From positions 1 through 64,000 of the forward strand of contig JAECUM010017498.1 in assembly GCA_016617855.1 (NCBI GenBank): a stretch of DNA of 64,000 nt, given 5' to 3'. The number at the start of each line of letters is the position of its first letter. Within the stretch, counting starts at the first letter, position 1. The translations under genes and the position numbers were made by a program. The notes below the pieces were generated by a model. It was not told the DNA's origin, searched no databases, and was given only the letters and a program-made list of their open reading frames with translations. Positions 21,539-30,095 of the stretch are shown one piece after another. The stretch comes from Megalonaias nervosa (lineage: Eukaryota; Mollusca; Bivalvia; Unionida; Unionidae).

Positions 21539-22635
21539 CTATGAATAAATAATCAGCGGTTCTTCAGCTACGAATTCCAGAAACCACCAGTAACGTCTCG
21601 GAGGCATTTCCGTTGATATTAACGTAAAGATTTCTTTCATATTCTTGGTTAGCATCACCAATAGAGGATTATGATATTCATTCGGTGATAATGAAGTTGC
21701 CGCAGTAATTTCCGAACCGTAAATAGATAACCTGTATAACCCACTTACTTCTACGATATGTTCGAGTGTGTTATTTTGTGGTGTCCATGTTGATGATCCT
21801 GATGCTACTGTATATACGATATTTTTAATTTGTCTATGTGGAATTTTAATCAGATTAGTTTTTTGAACAATATTAGGTATTCCACTGAAATGTCGTTGAG
21901 TTTCGTGTTAATGTCGGCTAGTTTTATTTCAACGGTTGGTTGTTCTCCAAAAAATTCTTTAAAGGGTTTGTTTATGTTTCTACGAAAATTTAAGAACGTT
22001 TCTAAATGTTTAGAAAAAGTAACACTAAGTGTAGTCATTTCATCACCGATTGTTTTTAACGAAGTTGAAATAGGAATTTCCTTATCATCAACATACTTTT
22101 TCGTTGCAGCATCAAAATCATATTCCGGTGTTCTAAGATTATTAATGCCGTTATTGTTCATGTTGAGAAATGCACGCATTATGCCACCGTTGACCAATAC
22201 GTACTTAGATTCTTGATCGTCGACATATTTTTTTGTTGCGGCGTCTGTATCTGCGGCTGGATTTCCAAGGTATGTAATTTTATTTTGATTCATAATAATT
22301 GAACCCGTAAATGAATCACCAGCTTTTTTGACATAATCGTTAATCGAGTTACCGGAATCTTGTATCTTACCTTGATTTGTAAAAGTAACAATATTATTAA
22401 CAACCGCGGTGGGAATTCGTAGAAGTACATTTGACAGTTGTACATTACTCGTCTTTAATCATCCTTGTTTATCCTGGAAAATGACAACTTCATTTTGATC
22501 CACACTTGTGAGATTTAATAAATTATCGATTTCATTTCTTAGCTGATCAAGAGTTGCGTACTTAGATAAGTCACCTTGATAACCTTCAGTCAATAAATCT
22601 CCTGTTAATGTTCCAAATTTTGTATAGTAGCTCAT
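21539..22635 (-). pseudogene. Fibre/attachment-like protein, disrupted
   Basis: Start ATG at 22635. The frame has an in-frame TGA at codon 59 (22459-22461), then stays open to 21850. The coding sense continues in the -1 frame to a stop at 21539, so there is a frameshift in about 21850-21900, near a run of six A on the coding strand. DAATKKYVDD occurs twice (residues about 131-140 and 175-184) in a ~44-residue repeat typical of phage tail-fibre shafts. The C-terminal part is beta-rich. By analogy it would be a surface fibre. A promoter-like box (AATTTTATGTAA) lies just upstream. It is either dead, or a downstream start such as Met115 (22293) gives a shorter protein. Confidence 0.75.
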
Positions 22636-22703
22636 TATTTATTGTCTTACATAAAATTGTCAACATTATTTAGTTTGATATTACATAAAATTATATAACA
22701 ACG

Positions 22704-23375
22704 ATGGCGACGATATTAAACTTTGATACCGAGCGGTTGGTGAAACATAAACATAACAATGAACTTCCAGATTGTCATTATCTTATTGTTGGGCGAACTG
22801 GATCGGGAAAAACAAATTTGCTTATGAACTTACTTCTCGGCGATAATTTTAACTACGATCGAGTTTATATTTATACAATTAATCCACAGCAAGATAAGTA
22901 CGAGCTACTATGCGAATATAATAACAAACTTCGTAATGATCTTGAGGCTGGTGAAGATTTTTTTATAATCAGACAGCCAGAAGATCTTATTCCAGTTAAT
23001 CAACTTGATGCATCTGAACATAAGATAGTAGTTTTTGATGATATTCCGCTAAATAATACGGAGATGAATAAAATAAGATCATATTTTTCACTATCGCGAA
23101 ATAAAAAGTGTAATTCTGTTTATTTAGCTCAAGGTTTTTATAATGTTGACAGATTTATTAGGCGAAATACCGGTTGTTTTATATTATTTCCGGGATTGGA
23201 CAATGTTGACGTCAGAAATATTGCGAACGAACAATGCGGTGACGTAACAAAATATAAATTTATCGAACTTTATCATAAAGCTACAAAAGATAAATATAAC
23301 TTCTTCTTATTTGATAAACTTACACATGATCCAACTAAAATGTTTCGCTGTTGTATTAACACTTACTTACAGTAA
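22704..23375 (+). CDS. Genome-packaging ATPase (A32/FtsK-HerA type)
   Basis: 223 residues, a usual length for Polinton ATPases. Walker A is GRTGSGKT (residues 30-37) and Walker B is IVVFDD (108-113). A Ser/Thr/Asn-containing strand (CNSVYLAQGFYNVDRFIRRN) follows, typical of A32-like packaging ATPases. The enzyme would power DNA entry into the capsid. It is the first gene of the rightward structural cluster, divergent from the fibre gene across a 68-bp gap. No disruption is seen. Confidence 0.95.
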   Translation: MATILNFDTERLVKHKHNNELPDCHYLIVGRTGSGKTNLLMNLLLGDNFNYDRVYIYTINPQQDKYELLCEYNNKLRNDLEAGEDFFIIRQPEDLIPVNQLDASEHKIVVFDDIPLNNTEMNKIRSYFSLSRNKKCNSVYLAQGFYNVDRFIRRNTGCFILFPGLDNVDVRNIANEQCGDVTKYKFIELYHKATKDKYNFFLFDKLTHDPTKMFRCCINTYLQ

Positions 23376-23411
23376 GGCGTTTCAATTTTATAAAATTTAT
23401 ATATAATAATT

Positions 23412-24503
23412 ATGGACAAACAAGCAAAATATAGAAAACATATAGAAGATCTGAAAAAACTTGCTCAATCTCAAGCAGCATTTAAGCAAAAGGTGCAACA
23501 GGCACGACGTGGGCAAGTAACTGCTGCAGAAACAACAGCTACGATTCTCAAACCAGTTACTGAAGCACTTCTTGGGAAACAACCTGAAACTAAACCACTA
23601 TCAGAAGAAGAACTTAAGCAAATGCAGGAAAAAGGTTTGGTTGGATTAGTTAAGGAACAACAAGAAGCAGCTGCTGCAAAAATTGTTACTAGATCTGATG
23701 AGGAAAAAAGAAAACTAATTGAGGCACTTACAGTAAATATAGCTGATCCTGCTGCTAGACAAGCTGAAACAGATCGGTTGAAAAATAATCCGCTGGAACT
23801 TGAGCGAAGATTAGCAGAGTTAACAACACTAGGAATAAAAAATATTATAACAAATTTATCAGGAGACATAAAAGATATCAGAGAGGAGCAACAAAGAGTC
23901 GGTGATATTACTGTAAGGTTTTTAGAAGTTGGAGAGCAAAGACTTTTTTATATAAAAAAAGCAAATAATACGATAACTGATAATGAGTATGATGAATTTA
24001 AAAATAAAGAAAATATAAAAGATATTGATAATATAAATAAGTGGACTGATGTAGAATATCAAACATTAATCAATAAATTAGATGAAATAATAAAAGACGG
24101 AATTACTGCTAAAGATGAAATAAACACGGTTACAGAAATTGAGAATATGCAACCACTTTATGATAGAATGAGACATAATATTATTGCTTTGATGTTTAAA
24201 AAAACAGCAGAAAATAGTAGAGCAAAACCTTTTGGTAAGGGGTGGAATTTTAAAAGAAAATTTTTTCTACATGATAAAAATCGTATAGAAAAAAATAGAG
24301 AAATAAAAACAGGAACTGGTGTAAAAATATTTACATCAACTACTGAAATGATAGGTAGATTAATGCTATTAATATCATCAAAAGAAGCTGGGAATGTTAG
24401 TGCTGAAATTGACAATGAAATTGTTGATATACTTGATCATCTAAGATCAGAAAATTTATTAACATCTGACGAGTATGAAACTTTACACCGCGACTTAATA
24501 TAA
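23412..24503 (+). CDS. Coiled-coil structural-cluster protein, function unknown
   Basis: 363 residues, Lys/Glu/Gln-rich, with predicted long helices at about 1-60, 85-140 and 200-250. It has a basic C-terminal half (GKGWNFKRKFF) and ends in LLTSDEYETLHRDL. It lies between ATPase and minor capsid genes with a promoter-like box at 23384-23396. Fragments with the same layout (IAERAEDIKKAT-type helices, then an NRDTYHALMHE-type C-terminus) occur in the degraded Polinton at 41680-42815, so the gene is shared by two lineages. A scaffold or core role is plausible but unproven. Confidence 0.85.
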   Translation: MDKQAKYRKHIEDLKKLAQSQAAFKQKVQQARRGQVTAAETTATILKPVTEALLGKQPETKPLSEEELKQMQEKGLVGLVKEQQEAAAAKIVTRSDEEKRKLIEALTVNIADPAARQAETDRLKNNPLELERRLAELTTLGIKNIITNLSGDIKDIREEQQRVGDITVRFLEVGEQRLFYIKKANNTITDNEYDEFKNKENIKDIDNINKWTDVEYQTLINKLDEIIKDGITAKDEINTVTEIENMQPLYDRMRHNIIALMFKKTAENSRAKPFGKGWNFKRKFFLHDKNRIEKNREIKTGTGVKIFTSTTEMIGRLMLLISSKEAGNVSAEIDNEIVDILDHLRSENLLTSDEYETLHRDLI

Positions 24504-24557
24504 ATCAAAGGACTTAATCTAGGCGATTTAATTTTATAAAAAATATAATAAATAACA

Positions 24558-25313
24558 ATGTCAACAACACTATTGCTAGACTCAAGTCAAATAGAAGGAA
24601 ATAGTGCAAATTTTACAGTAAATTACAACCCACCAATACAACTTGATCCTGCTAAACAATATGAGATTGGATTAATTTCTTGTACTTGTTGGAATGCCAT
24701 GGCTAACGTGAAAACTGATGTTAATAATGAAATTTCATTTACTCCGGTTACAGCATCTCCAATATCTATAATAAGAAGATTAAAAATTCCACAAGGAGCC
24801 TATAACATTTCTGATCTAAACAGGGTTATAAAAGAAATAATAACAAAAGCTGGTGGTGTGGCTGATAATTTCGAGTTGGCAGCGAATTATAACACGTTAC
24901 GAGCTAGGATAACACTGAGAAATATGACTATCGATTTTGAACCAAGAGAAAAAAGTATTTCACAACTGATAGGATTCACTGGTAAAGTTTATAGTGCTCT
25001 TGATCAGGCTATTACATATGACGGTGAACTGCCAGTAAATATAACAGAAGTAAACACAATACTTGTCAATTGTTCTATTGCATCTGGATCTCACACATCA
25101 AAAGGCAGTAAGGGACAAACAATTTACAGTTTCTCACCAGAAGTTCCTCCAGGATCTCTCATGCAAATTAATCCACGTCATATTATATATTATCCGCTTA
25201 TAGTTGAGAATCAAATCACAAGCATCACAATGCAATTAACAGACCAGTCGGGGAGACAAATAGACGTGAACAATGAAATTGTTACATATTATTTACACCT
25301 ACGCGTTGCGTAG
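24558..25313 (+). CDS. Minor capsid (penton-like, single jelly-roll) protein
   Basis: 251 residues. It is beta-rich throughout, with YEIGLISCTCWNAMANV near residue 35, the RRLKIPQGAYNISDLN segment near 73-89, and a C-terminus with VNTILVNCSI, YSFSPEVPPGS and LTDQSGRQIDV. This succession is characteristic of the Polinton minor capsid family, which is expected to occupy capsid vertices. It is followed by the small membrane-active protein and the major capsid gene. The upstream box is AATTTTATAAAAA at 24530-24542. It is intact. Confidence 0.85.
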   Translation: MSTTLLLDSSQIEGNSANFTVNYNPPIQLDPAKQYEIGLISCTCWNAMANVKTDVNNEISFTPVTASPISIIRRLKIPQGAYNISDLNRVIKEIITKAGGVADNFELAANYNTLRARITLRNMTIDFEPREKSISQLIGFTGKVYSALDQAITYDGELPVNITEVNTILVNCSIASGSHTSKGSKGQTIYSFSPEVPPGSLMQINPRHIIYYPLIVENQITSITMQLTDQSGRQIDVNNEIVTYYLHLRVA

Positions 25314-25380
25314 GCGCGTACAATAACAAAATTATTGCGACTTCGTGATTGACAATAAAAATTATACAACCTCAAATATA

Positions 25381-25740
25381 ATGAAACAGAGGAAAAAAAT
25401 TTATCGAAGAAAAATAGTAGGAGGATTTTTTGGAAGTATATTTACTAAAGTTATTGAAAATGTTCCGGGAATCGCGCGTAAAGTTGCACCAATTGCACTA
25501 GACGCAGGTAAAGCTTTTGCAACTGGGGCTGCATCTGCCGCTGGAACTGCGGTGGGACAAAAAATAGCTGATAAAATAAAAGGCGCACCGTCTGCATCTG
25601 ATATAAAGCAAGTTATATCAGAAATCGCTCCAACAAAAGAAACTCAACGTGCTATGATAACAACAACGAAAAAACTTTTATCACCGAAAGGCGAGCAGAT
25701 TATACAAAAATTAATATCTAAAGTAACAGTGCCGCAATAA
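25381..25740 (+). CDS. Adenovirus pVI/pX-like small capsid protein
   Basis: 119 residues from the ATG at 25381; the open frame reaches 25345, but that codon is GTG. The N-terminus is very basic (MKQRKKIYRRK). It is followed by IVGG-FFG (residues 12-18), which fits the adenovirus-type protease rule (I/L/M)xGG-x, and then an Ala/Gly-rich amphipathic helix region (20-65). This mirrors precursors that release a membrane-active or DNA-binding peptide upon maturation. The protease encoded at 27895-28470 is the likely processing enzyme. It is placed between the minor and major capsid genes. Confidence 0.75.
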   Translation: MKQRKKIYRRKIVGGFFGSIFTKVIENVPGIARKVAPIALDAGKAFATGAASAAGTAVGQKIADKIKGAPSASDIKQVISEIAPTKETQRAMITTTKKLLSPKGEQIIQKLISKVTVPQ

Positions 25741-25767
25741 AATTTTATATAATCTAATAAATAAAAA

Positions 25768-27306
25768 ATGTCTGTTAAAAATTATCTCGATTTAGCAGAA
25801 ACTTATGACACTGATGACACTGTAACAGAATTTGAGTACGTTGAGTATCTCGATGAAAATTCTAATGAACCAAATAAAACTGGTATTAGAACATTTCATA
25901 CTCGAGACGAAGATGCATTTCTACTACCTCATAAGGCAATGTTAGAAGTTCGCGGTCAGATTATGACAGTAGCTAATCCACCTGTTGCAATTGCAGCTGG
26001 AACAGAAGTAGCTCTTATAAATAACGGCTGGTGTTTATTCAAAAGTGCTAGATATCAACTGGCCAATCAAACTGTAGAAGATATTTCAAGTCACTTACAA
26101 GTTGCAAGTACAATCTTAAATATTATTTCGTTTTCCGATGATTACTCGAGATCAACTGCAACGAACATGATGTGGTTTAAAGATACTGGACAGGGTGTAG
26201 CTGAATCGATCGAACTTTTCTCGAAAGGTGTTTTGGTACACGGAGCTGATGCTGCTGCAGATCTTCCAATTGTAAGAACTTTTCTTATTGTTAATGCAGC
26301 CGCATTAGGTATAGTCGCACCAGCTGCAGGCGCTAACGCAGACGCTGTGAGAGTCTCACTTACTGCAGCTTGTAATAATATTGGAGTAACTCCACCAGGA
26401 GCAGCTGCAGATGCTGTCGCAATGTTAGATTTAATCAACAACACAATTGACGTAAAAAATCCACGTTATAATGAAGGTTTTGCTAGGCGAAGATCACTTA
26501 CAGCAGGATCACGTCAAATTACAATGATGCTTCCGTTAAGTACAATATTTGGCTTTTGTCGTGATTATGATAAAGTATTTCGTGGAGTTAAACATACACT
26601 TATTTTAGATCGGGCAGAACAAAACGACTGTCTGTTTAGGTCAGGTGGAGCTGATGTACAGTTTATCATAAACAAACTTGCGCTGTGGATGCCGCGTATA
26701 ACTCCGTCGATCACAAAAGCGGCAGAACTAAATAGTATGCTTGAGAAACATACAAACAAAATTTATTTTCAGCAGCATAAAATATATCAAACAGCGGTTC
26801 CAAATACTACTGACTACACATGGCGAGTTACAACAACATCAAGCGAACAACTGCCGAGACAATTGTTTGTCGTATTTCAACAGCAAGCGCAACGTAATAG
26901 CCAAGAACAAAATAATGCGATATTTAATAACGCTAATGTTAGACGAATATATGCTAGACTAAATTCGAAGCAGTATCCAGAACGAGCCATAGAATGCAAT
27001 TTTACAGATGACGCTAATAAAAATGTTACTCGACCGTACATGTACCTGCTCGACGCAGTACAAAAATATCAAGACGTTGAAGATGGATCTCAGATATCAG
27101 TAGAGGAATTTCGTACACTTTATCCAATATTTTATTTTGATGTTAGCAAACATAGCGAGAGATTAGTTGATTCAACAGCTGATATTGAAATTACCTGGAC
27201 ATTAGGAGCAGTTCCAGTAGCGCAGTTGTACGTATACACGTTAGTGATCAGCGACAGATTTGTTACGATAGATTCCGTTGGAGGTAAAATGACAGTCCAA
27301 GTTTAA
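25768..27306 (+). CDS. Major capsid protein (double jelly-roll)
   Basis: 512 residues. The start block contains FHTRDEDAFLLPHKAMLEVRG. An Ala/Gly-rich insertion spans about residues 150-225. NPRYNEGFARR and STIFGFCRDYDKV precede the second jelly-roll, which has LALWMPRITPS and ends in FRTLYPIFYFDVSKHSERLV and LYVYTLVISD. These are conserved stations of the Polinton capsid protein. Homologous fragments, including FGFCRDVHKVIFR and FRALYPVYYFSLEHLE, are in the degraded Polinton at 43.8-44.7 kb. The preceding box AATTTTATATAATCT lies at 25741. The frame is intact. Confidence 0.95.
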   Translation: MSVKNYLDLAETYDTDDTVTEFEYVEYLDENSNEPNKTGIRTFHTRDEDAFLLPHKAMLEVRGQIMTVANPPVAIAAGTEVALINNGWCLFKSARYQLANQTVEDISSHLQVASTILNIISFSDDYSRSTATNMMWFKDTGQGVAESIELFSKGVLVHGADAAADLPIVRTFLIVNAAALGIVAPAAGANADAVRVSLTAACNNIGVTPPGAAADAVAMLDLINNTIDVKNPRYNEGFARRRSLTAGSRQITMMLPLSTIFGFCRDYDKVFRGVKHTLILDRAEQNDCLFRSGGADVQFIINKLALWMPRITPSITKAAELNSMLEKHTNKIYFQQHKIYQTAVPNTTDYTWRVTTTSSEQLPRQLFVVFQQQAQRNSQEQNNAIFNNANVRRIYARLNSKQYPERAIECNFTDDANKNVTRPYMYLLDAVQKYQDVEDGSQISVEEFRTLYPIFYFDVSKHSERLVDSTADIEITWTLGAVPVAQLYVYTLVISDRFVTIDSVGGKMTVQV

Positions 27307-27325
27307 TCTGCAATCGTTATATAAG

Positions 27326-27739
27326 ATGACAAAATATATTGTAAAAGAAATATATTTGACTGATGGTCAAGTTAAAAAATTAGCAGCTGCTATTGCAAAG
27401 CAGAGACAGGTATCATTAAAGATTAATCCTGGCTCTCAAACAGGTATTTTAACAAAATTAATGTTAACCAAAAATCAAGAAAATAAATACGATCGCAAAA
27501 AACCTTTTGTTTTAAATTTAAGTGCCGCACAAATAACAGCGATGGCAAACGACATCGTCGTCAAAGGTGGTTTTCTTGGTCCAGCATTATCAGTACTAGC
27601 TAGCACTATAATACCAAAAATGTTACCGATGTTAGGTACATTAGGATTAGCAGCAGCGTCGGGAGCAATATCTGGCGCAACGAAAAAAACTGTTGAGGGT
27701 AGTGGTATCATTCGTGGAAGTGGAATAAAAAAATTGTGA
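27326..27739 (+). CDS. Small capsid-cluster protein with VKGG cleavage-like site
   Basis: 137 residues, starting 20 bp after the major capsid stop. The N-terminal 75 residues contain short beta/helix repeats (YLTDGQVKKLAAA, FVLNLSAAQITAM). Then VVKGG-FLG (residues 78-85) opens a hydrophobic Gly/Ala-rich tail (LGTLGLAAASGAISG) and a GSGI...GSGIKKL end. The GG-F junction resembles an adenovirus-type protease site with Val instead of Ile/Leu/Met. The released tail could be membrane-active. No separate promoter box is seen, so it is probably co-transcribed with the capsid gene. Confidence 0.75.
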   Translation: MTKYIVKEIYLTDGQVKKLAAAIAKQRQVSLKINPGSQTGILTKLMLTKNQENKYDRKKPFVLNLSAAQITAMANDIVVKGGFLGPALSVLASTIIPKMLPMLGTLGLAAASGAISGATKKTVEGSGIIRGSGIKKL

Positions 27740-27763
27740 ATTTTATGTAATTGATATATTATA

Positions 27764-28033
27764 ATGCCACAACGAAAAAAAAAATCGCCAACAAAAAAAT
27801 CGCCAACACCAAAATCGCCAACAAAAAAAAAGAAAACAACAAAATCACCAACAACAAAATCGCCAACAACAAAATCGCCAACACTAGAATACAAATGCAT
27901 ATGCAATCAAATGAAACAAGGAGGAATTATTCCGTTCGCTCCACTTTTAGCGGGACTAGCTGGAAGTCTACTGCCAAATCTGCTAGGAATCGGACGTGGT
28001 CTAACATTGCCGGGAACACGGCCACATCGCTAA
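27764..28033 (+). CDS. Histone-H1-like SPTK-repeat protein with KQGG site
   Basis: 89 residues, ATG at 27764. Residues 8-40 are repeats of (K)KSPT/TKSPT, comparable to S/T-P-K-K minor-groove-binding repeats of histone H1 tails. A short linker leads to MKQGG-IIPFAPLLAGLAGS (50-67), a protease-site-like junction followed by a hydrophobic segment. It is a good candidate for a DNA-condensing core precursor. The last 139 nt overlap the protease gene in another frame. A promoter-like box AATTTTATGTAATT lies at 27739. Confidence 0.75.
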   Translation: MPQRKKKSPTKKSPTPKSPTKKKKTTKSPTTKSPTTKSPTLEYKCICNQMKQGGIIPFAPLLAGLAGSLLPNLLGIGRGLTLPGTRPHR

Positions 28034-28470
28034 GTAACTTTGATATACTTGATAAACTAAAATCAGTTCCCAGATTTCACGGAGTTTATTCTAAAGATGA
28101 ACTTGCAGCAATTCCATTGCCATCCGCTGGTGGTTCATGCGTGATAAATATACAAGATTTCAATGACGGATCCGGCACACATTGGGTAGCAGTTTATAAT
28201 AACAATTATTTTGACTCGTTTGGACTTCCTCCGAGCGATGTAATAAAAAAATACATAAACAAAAAATATAAAATAATATATTATTCGTCTAATCAACTTC
28301 AACCTGTTGGAACTTCTGCTTGCGGATATTATTGTATAATGTTCATTAAACAGATGTCCCGGAGTGAGAACTCCGGAGATTCTAATTTTTTAAAGTTTAT
28401 TTTGCAGTTTGATAAGCAACCTTCTCACGCTAATGATGAGATTGCAATTAATTTTTGTAAAGCTATCTAA
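27895..28470 (+). CDS. Adenovirus-type maturation cysteine protease
   Basis: 191 residues if it starts at the ATG at 27895; the open frame extends to 27751 but begins with TTG and reads through the neighbour's repeat. Catalytic elements are His in GTHWVA (codon 96 from this start), Asp/Asn position in YFDSFGLPP, Gln in NQLQP and Cys in SACGYYCIMFI. This is the Ulp1/adenain order H-D-Q-C. It should cleave the GG-containing precursors encoded upstream. It overlaps the SPTK protein gene. The precise start is uncertain, and an expression mode coupled to the overlapping gene cannot be excluded. Confidence 0.9.
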   Translation: MHMQSNETRRNYSVRSTFSGTSWKSTAKSARNRTWSNIAGNTATSLSNFDILDKLKSVPRFHGVYSKDELAAIPLPSAGGSCVINIQDFNDGSGTHWVAVYNNNYFDSFGLPPSDVIKKYINKKYKIIYYSSNQLQPVGTSACGYYCIMFIKQMSRSENSGDSNFLKFILQFDKQPSHANDEIAINFCKAI

Positions 28471-28508
28471 AGCTTGCAATAAATTTTATCTAATATTACA
28501 AATATATA

Positions 28509-28739
28509 ATGTCAACATATTGTCTCAAATGTAAAACTAAAACAGAAAATAAGGATGAGACGACGGAAAAAACAAAAAATAATAGAATAATGCTAAAAAG
28601 TATTTGTGCTGTTTGTGGTAGAAAGAAAAGTATGTTTTTAAAGAAAACGTCCCCAGCGACACTGTCGCCTGCGATAAAGTCGCTGGGAGCTGGTTACCCT
28701 CTTGACAAAGTCAGGGGGATTATTTTAGTAGATGACTAA
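28509..28739 (+). CDS. Small zinc-ribbon protein (DUF5679-like)
   Basis: 76 residues with Cys5-x2-Cys8 and Cys33-x2-Cys36 (YCLKCK ... CAVCGRKK) around a charged loop. This is a zinc-ribbon layout seen in small proteins of Polintons and large DNA viruses. The C-terminus (LDKVRGIILVDD) has no recognised role. The promoter-like box AATTTTATCTAAT is at 28482-28494. It ends 9 bp before the integrase gene. Possible roles are nucleic-acid binding or transcription. Confidence 0.7.
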   Translation: MSTYCLKCKTKTENKDETTEKTKNNRIMLKSICAVCGRKKSMFLKKTSPATLSPAIKSLGAGYPLDKVRGIILVDD

Positions 28740-28748
28740 AAATATAGA

Positions 28749-30095
28749 ATGATATGCAAGTGCGATTCTGACAGAGATTTATGTCTCGAGCAAAATAAAA
28801 TTGTCACATACTGTCAACGTTGTAACAACAGAGAAATAATTGGAACAGGTATAGATATACATAAATTAATTGGCAAATTACCAAAACCAAAAGGAGGTTG
28901 GACATTGCCAGGCCATAAATACACTGGACCTTATAATCCTCTTGATAAACAACTAGATGAAAATGATAATCCGCTGCCAGGACAGGAGCCTTATAATCAA
29001 GTTGATAGCATAGCAATGCGTCACGATATCTGTTACAGGGACAATGAGCAAGATAAGGCTGGCTGTGATAAAGTAATGTTGGACGAACTTCGTGATATGA
29101 AGCCAACAAATCTACGAGAACGTTTTGATAGAAGATTTGCTCAGGGAATGATAGGAGCAAAATATAAACTTGGACTCGGAAAAGAATTATACGATGATCT
29201 AGCGTCTGAGCTACATAAACCTAAAAAAAAAAAGTTTACGCGACGTAAAGTTGTCGCAAATGCCGTTGATGATATCTGGGCGATAGATTTAGTAGATGTA
29301 TCAAATCTAGCAGAATTTAACGTTGGAGCTGATGGTGCTCCAAAGAAATACTTGTTTAATGTCATAGATATTTTTAGTAAATACGCGTTTAGTGTACCTG
29401 TTTCGGATAAGACAGGAACGTCGATAACTGATGCGTTAAAACAAATAATAACAAGTACAGAAAGAAAACCAAATAAAATCTGGACTGATCACGGAGCAGA
29501 ATTTTTTAATAAAAAGTTTGAGCAGTTTCTAGAACAAAATAACATTAAAAAATATGTTACAGGAAACGAGGGTAAAAGTGTTGTCGACGAAAGATTTAAT
29601 CGCACTCTAAACGAAAAAATACATAAATATTTGACAGCTAAAAATACTAATAAATATATTGACAATTTACAAAATATTGTTGACAAGTACAATAACACGA
29701 AACATCGAGCCACTAAACTATCGCCAAACAACGCAATCAAAAATTCGATTCTTGCAAATGAAAACATGTATCGCAGACATAAATTTAAAGTCGGTGATAA
29801 AGTTAGAATTTCTTTGACTAAAAAAACATTTGAAAAAGGATTTACTCCAAACTGGACTGAAGAAGTGTTTGTAGTTGATAAAGTACTTTTAACAATACCT
29901 GTAACATACGCGCTAAAAGATCTGGCAGGGGAACCGATCATTGGTAGTTTTTATGAACAAGAACTTCAGAAAACTGAGCAAGATGTTTTCGTTATCGAAA
30001 AAGTGATTAGGAGAAAAGGCGATAAAAGTTTAGTTAAGTGGCGTGGGTATAGTGATAAATTTAATAGCTGGGTACCAACTAAGTCAATTCAATAA
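28749..30095 (+). CDS. PLA2-like / integrase / chromodomain fusion protein
   Basis: 448 residues. A Cys-rich start (CKCDSDRDLC..CQRC, 3-25) is followed by a parvovirus-type phospholipase A2-like domain (about 51-130) with LPGHKYTGPYNPLD loop and RHDICYRD (His92-Asp93). The retroviral-type integrase core (about 170-335) has Asp180 (WAIDLVDV), Asp247 (WTDHGAEF) and Glu281 (VVDERFNRTL). A chromodomain (about 411-448) ends KWRGYSDKFNSWVP. The core would insert the element, the chromodomain may guide it to chromatin, and the PLA2 domain would fit membrane breach during entry. Having entry-like and integration functions in one ORF is notable. All key residues are present. Its 3' end overlaps the convergent 30079-30621 gene by 17 bp. 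Confidence 0.92.
   Translation: MICKCDSDRDLCLEQNKIVTYCQRCNNREIIGTGIDIHKLIGKLPKPKGGWTLPGHKYTGPYNPLDKQLDENDNPLPGQEPYNQVDSIAMRHDICYRDNEQDKAGCDKVMLDELRDMKPTNLRERFDRRFAQGMIGAKYKLGLGKELYDDLASELHKPKKKKFTRRKVVANAVDDIWAIDLVDVSNLAEFNVGADGAPKKYLFNVIDIFSKYAFSVPVSDKTGTSITDALKQIITSTERKPNKIWTDHGAEFFNKKFEQFLEQNNIKKYVTGNEGKSVVDERFNRTLNEKIHKYLTAKNTNKYIDNLQNIVDKYNNTKHRATKLSPNNAIKNSILANENMYRRHKFKVGDKVRISLTKKTFEKGFTPNWTEEVFVVDKVLLTIPVTYALKDLAGEPIIGSFYEQELQKTEQDVFVIEKVIRRKGDKSLVKWRGYSDKFNSWVPTKSIQ

Noticed and set aside
22459..22461. Selenocysteine readthrough of the fibre-gene TGA
   Set aside because: No SECIS-like structure was recognised and the gene has a second lesion, so a nonsense mutation is simpler.
27751..27894. 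N-terminal 48-codon extension of the protease frame
   Set aside because: It begins at TTG, and the lysine/asparagine repeats are the shifted reading of the overlapping SPTK gene. The ATG at 27895 is the better start.
27475..27906. 143-codon minus-strand frame with GDFVVGDF repeats
   Set aside because: Antisense shadow of the SPTK-repeat and VKGG protein genes.
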